Source: Theionarchaea archaeon
GTDB taxonomy: Archaea; Methanobacteriota_B; Thermococci; Methanofastidiosales; SZ-28-30
DNA length: 39,260 bases
NCBI GenBank assembly: GCA_018992685.1
Contig: JACVGT010000042.1
Coordinates: forward strand, 1-39,260
Direction: 5' to 3'
How positions within the stretch are numbered: position 1 is the first letter of the stretch; the number at the start of each line of letters is the position of its first letter. Shown here in pieces: positions 23,838-32,369 of this stretch. The notes under the pieces were generated by a model. That model had not been told where the DNA came from. It did not search any database and was given only the letters and a program-made list of their open reading frames with translations. Made by a program: the position numbers and the translations under genes.

Positions 23838-24371
23838 ATGGAATGCTTTACCTGTAAGATCACAACTGCTGTAGACAAGTCGTATCCAGTCCGCGAAGCT
23901 GTATTCGGGGAGAGTTCTGGACGGTGCCGGTGGCATGCGTGGGATAATGATGCCGTGTTCGTCTGCAGTGTATGCCGAAAGCCGAAATTTTCTGAACAGG
24001 TTGCCTGGTGCAGGAAAAAGGATGTACTCATTTGTACCGAATGCGGTCCCTCACAAACGGTAGAGAATCAGTTCTGGTTCTGGAAGAAGTACACCCTTAT
24101 CAGCTGTCCCCACTGTGGAGAACGCCACCCCACACTCAACCGTCAGGAATTCTTGGGTGAACACCCCTGGCAGGCCAACCCATTTCGCTGCCCCCAATTC
24201 CCTATCTGGTATCCAGGTGGCCGATTACTTGAGAAGAAGAATCTAGCCCAGAGAAAGCCGGGGATACGTTGCCCTCACTGTAATGCTCGTCTTTCAATTT
24301 CAGACCCTGGCACATACCAGTGTCCGTACTGTCACCAGACGTTCCAAGTACGAAAAAAATCTCACCGATAG
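23838..24371 (+). CDS. multi-zinc-ribbon protein
   Basis: 177 residues from ATG 23838. A TTG at 23832 overlaps the Mer stop and is less likely. The sequence is packed with Cys pairs: CFTC at the N-terminus, CSVC, CTEC, CPHCGERH, CPHCNARL and CPYCHQTF near the C-terminus. That would make about three zinc ribbons. It has no membrane segment or enzymatic motif and ends in a basic tail (VRKKSHR). Such proteins usually bind nucleic acid or act as metal-dependent adaptors. Operon position after mer may be coincidental or may point to a role in C1 metabolism; nothing more specific can be said. Confidence 0.7.
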   Translation: MECFTCKITTAVDKSYPVREAVFGESSGRCRWHAWDNDAVFVCSVCRKPKFSEQVAWCRKKDVLICTECGPSQTVENQFWFWKKYTLISCPHCGERHPTLNRQEFLGEHPWQANPFRCPQFPIWYPGGRLLEKKNLAQRKPGIRCPHCNARLSISDPGTYQCPYCHQTFQVRKKSHR

Positions 24372-24422
24372 CTGCATATCTAAAATACCTTCCCCCATGA
24401 TAGCGGTTCTTCCCTGATAATC

Positions 24423-24438
24423 TACTATGAAGATAGGT
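24423..24438. promoter_or_regulatory. degenerate copy of the TACTAT-N4-ATAGTA palindrome
   Basis: TACTAT-GAAG-ATAGGT has one intact arm; the other matches four of six bases. It lies about 30 bp upstream of the TATA box of the wHTH/giant surface protein operon. This is a weak match and could be chance. Confidence 0.3.
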
Positions 24439-24455
24439 GGTTTTACCTTCCTTCT

Positions 24456-24475
24456 TACCGAAAGATTTATATAGT
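24456..24475 (+). promoter_or_regulatory. BRE/TATA promoter of the wHTH/giant-protein operon
   Basis: TTACCGAAAGATTTATATAG combines a BRE-like purine run with TATA, centred about 28 bp before the ATG at 24497. The RHH gene promoter at 34133 is nearly the same. Confidence 0.65.
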
Positions 24476-24496
24476 ATTGATTAGCAATAATGAACT

Positions 24497-24874
24497 ATGA
24501 GATTGAAAAGGAACATTGGTGATGCAAAGTATGAAACTACATTTCTCCTCAGGCCGGTAGATGGTGTTGGAGAAAGTATGAAAGCAGTGCTCAAATGCAT
24601 CTTCTGGAGAAAACCCGAACTTTCAGAACCTGCTTTGGAATTCCTTGAGATCATCAAAGAGAATAAAGGTGTTGATGACAGCCTGTGGGAGACGTTCTGC
24701 AGGAGCTCATCCATTACCCGGGGTCAGTATGACAGCATAATCAAGAAACTGAGAGGCTCGGGATTGATCTACAAGAGAGACAGCACCTGGATGCTTTCAG
24801 ATGATTTCATGGAGTTTCTTCAGACTGTACTTCAAATAGCAGAACACTGGAAGATCGAGGGTGAGTATCAATGA
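24497..24874 (+). CDS. winged-helix DNA-binding protein, coupled to the giant surface protein
   Basis: 125 residues. The central part has a winged-helix pattern: LSEPALEFLEIIKENKGVDDS, FCRSSSITRGQYDSIIKKL, then wing RGSGLIYKRDSTWMLSDDF. A C-terminal helix (EFLQTVLQIAEHWKIEGEYQ) could dimerise. No ligand domain is present. Its stop overlaps the ATG of the 2183-residue surface protein (24871-24874), so both are made from one message. That would suit a local regulator of surface-protein synthesis. The transcript appears leaderless. No closer family can be named. Confidence 0.7.
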   Translation: MRLKRNIGDAKYETTFLLRPVDGVGESMKAVLKCIFWRKPELSEPALEFLEIIKENKGVDDSLWETFCRSSSITRGQYDSIIKKLRGSGLIYKRDSTWMLSDDFMEFLQTVLQIAEHWKIEGEYQ

Positions 24875-27800
24875 AGAAGGCAATTCCCCTGATGCTCTTG
24901 GTGCTGCTAGCTGCTGCACAAGTGAACTCGCAGCAAGATACCAGTGTTCCCCAGTATCTCGAATTTGACGATCAGATTCTGGTAATGAGAGAGTCCTTAC
25001 GGCAGGATAGAATTGAAATGATTCGTTCAGAACGGTTTGAGCCTAATGAGTGGTATGCTGACGTCTATGGGCCAGCCCCTCCCTATTACTTCTTCCAGGC
25101 TCCCCTAGGAAGTGTGATGCAGGACCCCTCTGCAACATACTATGGAAGGCAGATTATTCTGGGTCCTAACTCCCTGTACATGATAATAGTCTATGATTTT
25201 GAACACGACTCCATTATTGAGGCGGGAGAGTGGAAAGATATAAATGGGAACTTCATTGCAGAAGCCGAGGAATGGTTTGACGAGAATATGAACAATGTCA
25301 GAGATTTCGGCGAATGGACAGATTCCAATGGAAATGGAATTGTGAACCTTGGAGAACTCACTGATGTAAATGGAAACGGTGTCTTCGATATTGGAGAATG
25401 GCATGAAGGAAAGAACACTGACGGAGACCCCACCAACAATTTGCCAGGAGAATTCAATGGGGCCGTTGATCCCAATGAATGGATCGGGATGAACCTTGAT
25501 CGATCTATAACAAAAAAACTGGCCCTGAAAATCTATAAGAGAGTTTACACAGCTGCGGTACCCATTTGGAAGGAGATGGACTACAAGGAATATGTCTATC
25601 CAACATACCCAGAAAGGGTTATCCAGCACCCAGCACTGAGATCCATGACATCCCTGACTGATAATCAGAAACTAGTGTTGCTCTTGAGACTTGAAGACTG
25701 TGAACGCTGTGAAGTCGTTGGGGATGTTGCGTGGTATGAAGATGAATTTGCTCGAATCGTATTTAATTTCCAGGGATTCGTCAGAGAAACACTTCACACC
25801 ACCCTCCCCCGTTGCGAGGGATGCTACCAGGCCACGGTATCTCATTACGCCAGGCTACAGATCTATGTCCACGAAAAGTTTGATCTGCTGTACGAAGATT
25901 TCTACCTGCACTCTGTGGAACCCAGAGGACTTCCTGACAATGCCGATGGAACCACGGGATACTACTACTCGCCACGGGACGAGATGTACCGTGCTGATCG
26001 GTATGAGAGAAGAATCCGTTCGCTGGTCAGCTTTGATCCATACTATCTCATCATCCGGGATAATAACGAAATGGTACTTTACGAGACAATCTATGGAAAA
26101 GCGCTGATTGTACCCTACGATGCTAAGGAAGAGGAATATGGTTCTCACATTTACGAACGCAAGTATCCTGACGGCACAGAAAAGGACATCCGCATAGAAG
26201 TGATCCATGTCTATCAGATTGAGACTCCATCCTGCGAACAGGTGCTTGTAGCCCGGCTGCTCATTGATGAGGACACTGAGGCCTACAATACGTCAAGTAT
26301 AGACCCTGACGAGAAGGTGTTCACAGTGTTCTATTACGCCTGTGACAACCACTTTGAAAATAACGTCATCTTCCCTGAAGAATATGATAGAGGTCTTTCT
26401 GATTTTGGCATCATAGTAGAGAAGATAGAACTGGAAGAGGAGAAGGTGTGGTTGAAATTCGTGAGAGAAGTGGAATCTGAGAGAATTCCCAATCCTGCGG
26501 GATTCCTTTTTGGAAGCCAGGACTATCAAATAGTGTTTGATGAATTAGACAGGGACAACCCCCTGGGCATGTGCGACTACTACGATAAACAAGAAGAGAA
26601 TATCCCTCGATTCGAGAAAATCCTGGTGGATGTGTCCTTACCTTACCGGTTTTTGTTGAACAATGCAGTCTTGAAATATGAGGACCTGAAAGGAAATCCC
26701 AATGAACTGGCCTCTTACGAGGAACAACCCTGGGAAATGACTGAATGGAACACAGAAGTGACCATTCTGCAGCTGAAAAAAATAGCCTATAATCCGAATG
26801 CTGCAGACTATACAGGGTTGGGGTACGACGATATTCCTATCTACAACCCACCATTGAATCCAGCTCCAGGATTGGTGCAGGTAGGACCTGATCTGCTACC
26901 TAATTTCCAGATTTCAGACGAGGACTTTTCTGGAACTTGTATCCCCGGGGATACTATCACATTCTATATTGAGGTGTATAACGGATCTGGGGGGCCAATG
27001 GCTGTGCAGGTCCAGGATGATATACCTGTTGGAATGCAAATGGATGCAGCCCAGATAACTCAACTGATTCTCTCAGGTGGTGTGTTGATTGAGATCCTCC
27101 CAGCTGATGGAATCGGGAATCCGGGAGAGACGGTAGTATGGAACATTCCCAATCTCCCTCCAGGATATACCTTGCTATCATACAATGCTACAGTTGTTTC
27201 CGACGGAACCGTTGGCTTTGGAGGAAGTATCATAAACGATGGATGCATTGCACAGTACTTCGAGACTGGAATCCCCAGGATTGCTGCAGCCCCTGCAGTG
27301 GAAATACTTGTTCAGTCTGCCCAAATTATAAAAGAACCCTTCGCAGACCTTGCATGCACCATTCCGGCTCCAACTATTCTTCCAGGAAGCAGATTGTATT
27401 ACAGACTGACTGTTTACGACACAATAGTGAATCCAGTGAGTCTCTACCATCCGCAAGTTATCGAGGTATCTGATGTTATACCCATTCCCACCATCAACCC
27501 CCAATACCACGTCTCATTTCCTGGACTGACCCCTCAACCAATTGTAGGGAACGTTGTTTTGTGGCAGGGAGTGAATGTACTGGGTTCAGGAGGTTCTATG
27601 ACCGGCATCTACAGTGTTTTTGTCCCCGTCGGATCAGCTGGAAATATTTTGAACGATGCATCAGTTACCTACGTTGTTCCCTTCCCTCTCCCAGGAGTAA
27701 CAACCGTAACGACAGTAAGCAACCTGGCAGAGACATGGATTGTGACCCAGTTGTCTCAGATAACTGAGCCGCTGGAGCCCTGTCTGTCCATGAATATCAG

Positions 27801-30800
27801 CAAAGAAGGTCCCGCATCGCAGGCAGGGGGAGTCATACGTTATGAAATTACTGTGGCCAACAGAGGGTCTGGGCCCTATGCAGATGCTTTCAACCTGGTA
27901 ATCATTGATAAACTACCTCAATATGCATCAGGACCTGTGAACATTCAATCCACTAACCCGTTGGTAACCTGGACCACACATGATTCTGATGGGGATTTTG
28001 TGGATGATGTCATTGTGTGGAAGGTCGATCAGCTCCCCGCGGGGTCAGACTTTGAACTGACCTTTGAAATAACCATTGAAACCACGCAAATCCCCTACAA
28101 CTGCTACATGATCAAAGTGTTTACCTATGATCTGTACAAACAGGAGGAGGATCGATATCTGGGAATGGGAGGTATTTCTCGGGTTGCTGAGTATAAAATC
28201 TCTCCCACTGACATGACTGAAGTAATAAAAGATTCGGTATTCACCCAGGTTATGAAAGGAGCAGAAAAGCTTGAAAACTACTTGATAAAGGTCTTTGAAA
28301 GCAGGATCTACGACAAGGAATTTTTCTTTCAGTTTGTAGAGTTCAATGAGAAGGAAAGATCCGCGCGGTTCAAGATGTTTGAGCGTGTGGGATCTGATCT
28401 GGACATGAACGTGTACTGGGGAGTCCTGGAACAATCAACCATGGAAACTGGCTCCTCTCAGATCTACTCTAATGATACCTTCCTGGCTCACGTCTTGCTG
28501 AGGAATGACGGAACTGGAACTATCTCAGACATCTCGTATGAACTGGATGCTCCTGATTTCTCTCCCATGGACATGACGTGGGAGTACAATATTGAGCAAT
28601 ACCTGGATTTAGATATCGGCCCGGATGAGCAAGCTGGACTCCTCTTCCTCATGAAAGCACCCCAGGTGTCTCATGAAACCACCTTCCCGCTCAAGGTGAA
28701 GCTGACATACACAGATGAAAGGGGAACCAGGAGTGAAACGAAGACTGCATACCTCAATGTCTTGGCTCAGAGACGAGCAAACGTCCAGATAAAGAAAACC
28801 ATTCTTGAAGGGAAGTCAGTGGTGAAGGAGACAGGAAAAGAAGTAGCTGACCTGCGGGTCGGAGAAGAGCGGACAATTGTAGCTTACATTCAGAATCTAT
28901 CAGAAGATGAGATTGAACAAGTCCACTTCATAGACCAAATACCTCAGGGATTGGAAGTGATTGAAGGATATGCAGAGTGGATGGGCGCTCTCAAGCCTGG
29001 TGAAACAGTAAAGGTCACGTACAAGATTAAAGTAAAACAGATTGGAATTTACCAGTTCAGAGGAAAGACCTTCTATAAAGACGAAAAGGATCACGTGTAC
29101 GAAGGAATAAGCAACATTACTGAGATCAGGGTAATAACGGCTCCCGGGCCCAAATTGAATCGAGAAGTCGACACTACCATTGTATCAAAAGGAGATGTTA
29201 TAACAGTCGTTATCAGAGTGGAAAATGACACGCCCACTACTCTCGAAGAAATTCAGGTTGTAGACATTGTACCGGAAGGATTTCAGGTAGAATCTTTGAA
29301 GACCAAGAATCTAGAAGAAGACAATGGAGCAATTCGGATCTATATTGACAGTCTAAAACCCAACAAATATGTTCTCATAGAATACACCTTACGAGCAGGC
29401 GAAAAGGCCGGAAAATTCACACACAAAGGAGTGAGACTGGCTTATGAAAACGGGGATGGCCTTAAAGAAGAAATATTGACAGACGACCAGGAATTGCTCA
29501 TTCCGGAGACGGAAACACCCAATATTTCCATGGACTACACCCTGAGAAGAAAGATAGACTCAGACGGGGAATATGTCACAACAGTACTCACCTTGTCCAA
29601 TTCAGGAGGAATTGCAGCTAAGGCCATAAAGGTTGTCACACCACTCCTGGAGGGAACAGAGTTTGTGGAAGCTTCCACCAACTATCTGCAGGAGAATGGG
29701 ATAATGAGCTTCATGGTGGATGAAATCGAGGCAGGAGAGCAATTTACTGTCAAGTATACCTTCAAAATTCCTCATTTCAACACGGATCGAACCTATGCTT
29801 TGAATTTTGATGTGGTGTATTCGGACGACTTTGACAGGGAATACTCAGACCAACTGGAAGGGGAGCTTGTGGTTCGGGCTCAAAAGCCACTTATCACGGT
29901 CACTAAGGTGATAGAAAAGAATGCAGTCAAACTGAACTTCTCGGTGAGAGTGGCTGTAAACATAATAAATGAAGGTGAAATTGCAGCTGATACTCAGGTA
30001 AGCGATCCTCTGCCTGACGGCTTGGTTCTCTTGTCAGGCACCAATGCGTGGGAAGGCAGGCTGGAACCAGGAGAATCTGCTCAGATCATGTATGAGGTTC
30101 TGTGCACTCGAGTAGGAACATTTGCACTCCCCCAAGCTGCTGCCATTTACAGCGATAGGTGGCAGATCGACTATGTCGCAGAATCTGACCCTACCAGCCT
30201 CCTCATACGGGGAATACTCATTGAAAAGAGCGCAGATGTTGCCGACCTGAAGACAGGGGAAGTAGTGGTGGTAACAGTGACAGTCACCAACACATATGAC
30301 GAACGAGCAGCCAATATAGTCATAGAGGACATGATTCCTGAAGAACTCACCCTTGTGGAAGGAAATCCCGGATGGAGCATTGGCGTTTTGAACCCCGGTG
30401 AATCTGTTACCTTCACATATTCTCTCAAGCCCACGAAGCCTGGAACCTTTAGTCTGGGACCTGCCAGAGCTACGTTTATTGATGTGTACAATGATAAGCA
30501 TGAGTCTTCTTCAGGTTCAGTGACTATCAATGTAATAGAAATGGTGCCTCCAGAGACCAAACCTCCTACTTCAACTCCCCCCGAAGAGAAAGAGAAAGGG
30601 ATGGGACAGAGGGTCGCGGAATCTTTTGACATCGCCATGATCCTGTTGATAGTGCTTGTTATGTTCATCTCCATGGTAGTGGCATTCCTGTTGATAGAAA
30701 GGCGAAGATCAGAGGAAGAGGAGTACTACGAACTGGAAGAATTACCTGCGCCACCTCGTGAAGCTGTGTATGAGAGAAGAGAAGAAGTGAAGAAGGCTCT

Positions 30801-31422
30801 CCCTACACCAGAGGAACGCGGAGAAGCAGAAGAAGAAATAACGCCGCTGGACGTCTTAAAAAGAAGGCGGGAAAGCCTAGAGGAGAAGCGAGAGAAAGTG
30901 GAAAAGGTGGTCGAAACCAAAGATGTGCATGAGCTCTTGAGAAAAGAAGGGACGAAGGCCAGGAAAATCCCTGAGGAATTTGAGTTTGGTAAAGAACCTG
31001 AGGAATTTGAGTTTGGTAAAGAACCTGAGGAATTTGAGTTTGGTAAAGAATTCGAGTTTGGTAGAGAAGCTGAAAAACCAAGAGGCAAGGGACAGCTAGC
31101 AGAAGAGCTTGGTCTCGAAGACCTGTTTGTTGAAGAAGAATCCAAGAGCACCGAAGAATCCCCTTCAGAATTTACCGATGTCCGTGACATTCTCCGGATG
31201 CCAAAAGAAAAAGAAGAGCCTTCAACAAAAGAAGAACCCCTCAGATGGAAACCAGAAAAACCAGACAATGCAGAAAAACCACACAATGAATTCCTTGATA
31301 TCCATGAAATTATTAAGGGGCCCAAAAAAGAAAAAGAGGAGAAAAAGTCAACGACACTTGAATCTCCTGAGGAAGACGACGAGGATTTTGATCCTCGAGA
31401 TATTCTAAAAAAGAGAGACTAG
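24871..31422 (+). CDS. giant surface protein with DUF11-like repeats and cytoplasmic motif tail
   Basis: 2183 residues. Signal peptide (MKKAIPLMLLVLLAAAQVNS). Residues about 105-205 carry an array of Asp/Asn-rich calcium-type loops (DINGNF, DSNGNGIVNLGE, DVNGNGVFDIGE). A beta-rich region follows, then about eight Ig-like DUF11-type domains between residues about 670 and 1890, recognisable by recurring V-x-D-x-[IL]-P-x-G, L-x-P-G-E and YT-[LF]-K elements. A Pro-Thr stalk precedes one membrane helix (about 1922-1945, AMILLIVLVMFISMVVAFLL). The last 235 residues are charged and cytoplasmic and contain three identical EEFEFGKEP repeats and five copies of a short x-[VIP]-x-[DE]-[ILV]-[LI]-[KR] motif. 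It is probably a structural or adhesive surface protein wired to cytoplasmic partners. Confidence 0.85.
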   Translation: MKKAIPLMLLVLLAAAQVNSQQDTSVPQYLEFDDQILVMRESLRQDRIEMIRSERFEPNEWYADVYGPAPPYYFFQAPLGSVMQDPSATYYGRQIILGPNSLYMIIVYDFEHDSIIEAGEWKDINGNFIAEAEEWFDENMNNVRDFGEWTDSNGNGIVNLGELTDVNGNGVFDIGEWHEGKNTDGDPTNNLPGEFNGAVDPNEWIGMNLDRSITKKLALKIYKRVYTAAVPIWKEMDYKEYVYPTYPERVIQHPALRSMTSLTDNQKLVLLLRLEDCERCEVVGDVAWYEDEFARIVFNFQGFVRETLHTTLPRCEGCYQATVSHYARLQIYVHEKFDLLYEDFYLHSVEPRGLPDNADGTTGYYYSPRDEMYRADRYERRIRSLVSFDPYYLIIRDNNEMVLYETIYGKALIVPYDAKEEEYGSHIYERKYPDGTEKDIRIEVIHVYQIETPSCEQVLVARLLIDEDTEAYNTSSIDPDEKVFTVFYYACDNHFENNVIFPEEYDRGLSDFGIIVEKIELEEEKVWLKFVREVESERIPNPAGFLFGSQDYQIVFDELDRDNPLGMCDYYDKQEENIPRFEKILVDVSLPYRFLLNNAVLKYEDLKGNPNELASYEEQPWEMTEWNTEVTILQLKKIAYNPNAADYTGLGYDDIPIYNPPLNPAPGLVQVGPDLLPNFQISDEDFSGTCIPGDTITFYIEVYNGSGGPMAVQVQDDIPVGMQMDAAQITQLILSGGVLIEILPADGIGNPGETVVWNIPNLPPGYTLLSYNATVVSDGTVGFGGSIINDGCIAQYFETGIPRIAAAPAVEILVQSAQIIKEPFADLACTIPAPTILPGSRLYYRLTVYDTIVNPVSLYHPQVIEVSDVIPIPTINPQYHVSFPGLTPQPIVGNVVLWQGVNVLGSGGSMTGIYSVFVPVGSAGNILNDASVTYVVPFPLPGVTTVTTVSNLAETWIVTQLSQITEPLEPCLSMNISKEGPASQAGGVIRYEITVANRGSGPYADAFNLVIIDKLPQYASGPVNIQSTNPLVTWTTHDSDGDFVDDVIVWKVDQLPAGSDFELTFEITIETTQIPYNCYMIKVFTYDLYKQEEDRYLGMGGISRVAEYKISPTDMTEVIKDSVFTQVMKGAEKLENYLIKVFESRIYDKEFFFQFVEFNEKERSARFKMFERVGSDLDMNVYWGVLEQSTMETGSSQIYSNDTFLAHVLLRNDGTGTISDISYELDAPDFSPMDMTWEYNIEQYLDLDIGPDEQAGLLFLMKAPQVSHETTFPLKVKLTYTDERGTRSETKTAYLNVLAQRRANVQIKKTILEGKSVVKETGKEVADLRVGEERTIVAYIQNLSEDEIEQVHFIDQIPQGLEVIEGYAEWMGALKPGETVKVTYKIKVKQIGIYQFRGKTFYKDEKDHVYEGISNITEIRVITAPGPKLNREVDTTIVSKGDVITVVIRVENDTPTTLEEIQVVDIVPEGFQVESLKTKNLEEDNGAIRIYIDSLKPNKYVLIEYTLRAGEKAGKFTHKGVRLAYENGDGLKEEILTDDQELLIPETETPNISMDYTLRRKIDSDGEYVTTVLTLSNSGGIAAKAIKVVTPLLEGTEFVEASTNYLQENGIMSFMVDEIEAGEQFTVKYTFKIPHFNTDRTYALNFDVVYSDDFDREYSDQLEGELVVRAQKPLITVTKVIEKNAVKLNFSVRVAVNIINEGEIAADTQVSDPLPDGLVLLSGTNAWEGRLEPGESAQIMYEVLCTRVGTFALPQAAAIYSDRWQIDYVAESDPTSLLIRGILIEKSADVADLKTGEVVVVTVTVTNTYDERAANIVIEDMIPEELTLVEGNPGWSIGVLNPGESVTFTYSLKPTKPGTFSLGPARATFIDVYNDKHESSSGSVTINVIEMVPPETKPPTSTPPEEKEKGMGQRVAESFDIAMILLIVLVMFISMVVAFLLIERRRSEEEEYYELEELPAPPREAVYERREEVKKALPTPEERGEAEEEITPLDVLKRRRESLEEKREKVEKVVETKDVHELLRKEGTKARKIPEEFEFGKEPEEFEFGKEPEEFEFGKEFEFGREAEKPRGKGQLAEELGLEDLFVEEESKSTEESPSEFTDVRDILRMPKEKEEPSTKEEPLRWKPEKPDNAEKPHNEFLDIHEIIKGPKKEKEEKKSTTLESPEEDDEDFDPRDILKKRD
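30970..31068 (+). repeat. 27-nt tandem repeat encoding EEFEFGKEP (3 exact copies plus a partial)
   Basis: Three base-identical 27-nt units (30970-30996, 30997-31023, 31024-31050) and an 18-nt partial unit with two changes. The perfect identity points to recent expansion inside the cytoplasmic tail coding sequence. Confidence 0.95.
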
Positions 31423-31553
31423 CCCTCTCACCTATTTATCTGGGAAGACGTGCCCCCTGTTGACCTTACCATCTAATCCCCGCAATTGCGAATTTCAGAG
31501 TGGTTCCGGAAGTTCTGCGCGATGCACAAGGTGTATCAAGGCGAAAAAGGAAA

Positions 31554-31564
31554 CCTTTTTATTA
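31554..31564 (+). promoter_or_regulatory. TATA box for the KaiC-like gene
   Basis: CCTTTTTATTA is centred about 26 bp before the ATG at 31585. Confidence 0.5.
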
Positions 31565-31584
31565 CCTAAGTACAGGCTCTCTAT

Positions 31585-32331
31585 ATGCAGTATTTCAAGA
31601 CAGGAATCAAGGGGTTCGATATCATCATGGACAAAGGTCTGCCGGATAGAACCACAATAATTCTTCATGGACCCCCTGGTACTGGAATCCGAGTTTTCGG
31701 CCAGCAGTTCATCCATTCAGGACTTCAACTGGGAGCGCAATGTATCTATTTCACTTCAGAAAGGTCAAGCACCGAAATCATGGATGACATGAAGTTCTAT
31801 GATTGGGATGTTGACCAATTTGTCGGAAAGAAGCAGCTCACCTTTATTGACGCTTATACCACCAGGTACGAGAAAAGTTATTCTCAGGATCTGGACATCT
31901 TCAAGGAGCTGGTATGGGATGTGGGTGCTTCCAATCAATTGCGCCTGGCATTAGGTAAACACCTGGAGCAGATGGCTGGCCAGAAGGGGACTGAGATACG
32001 CTGCATGATTGATTCTCTGTCGTCACTATTTCGAACAGAAAACCCTGAGGACGTCATCGATCTGTTCGAGATCATTCAGATGGATGCAAAGAAATACGGA
32101 GGAATATATCTATTCATCCTGGATAAGGGAGTTCATGATGAGCGGCTGGTGAACACCCTGCTGTATCTGGCGGATGGGATCTTCGATTTCTCTACCCGGG
32201 ATCGAGGTTCAGAACTTGAGCATGTGATGCGGGTTCAGAAACTGAAAAACATGATATTCTCAACTAAGTTGATTCCCTATATCATCAGCCAAGAAGGAGT
32301 GGTGGTGGAGACCACTGAGCGAATCATCTAG
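31585..32331 (+). CDS. KaiC-like RecA-superfamily protein with degenerate Walker A
   Basis: 248 residues, one RecA/KaiC domain. The layout matches archaeal KaiC-like proteins: FKTGIKGFDIIMDKGLPDRTT, then the P-loop position, YFTSERSSTEI, CMIDSLSSLFR (Walker B Asp143) and HVMRVQKLKNM near the end. The P-loop reads GPPGTGIR (29-36): the invariant Lys is Ile35 and the Thr/Ser is Arg36, so normal ATP hydrolysis is unlikely. It may be a structural partner or signalling adaptor of an active paralogue. It follows the giant surface protein but has its own leaderless promoter. Confidence 0.8.
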   Translation: MQYFKTGIKGFDIIMDKGLPDRTTIILHGPPGTGIRVFGQQFIHSGLQLGAQCIYFTSERSSTEIMDDMKFYDWDVDQFVGKKQLTFIDAYTTRYEKSYSQDLDIFKELVWDVGASNQLRLALGKHLEQMAGQKGTEIRCMIDSLSSLFRTENPEDVIDLFEIIQMDAKKYGGIYLFILDKGVHDERLVNTLLYLADGIFDFSTRDRGSELEHVMRVQKLKNMIFSTKLIPYIISQEGVVVETTERII

Positions 32332-32369
32332 TTGCGCACGGAAAAGACGGTGAGGGTCAGCTGGTGCCA

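Noticed and set aside
30970..31068. CRISPR-like repeat array
   Set aside because: The 27-nt units are directly adjacent without spacers and lie in frame in a coding sequence; they are protein repeats.
30726..31325. 199-codon minus-strand frame rich in Ser (NSNSSGSLP repeats)
   Set aside because: It is the antisense image of the Glu-rich repeat tail of the giant protein; the repeated Ser pattern is simply the reverse of GAA/GAG-rich codons.
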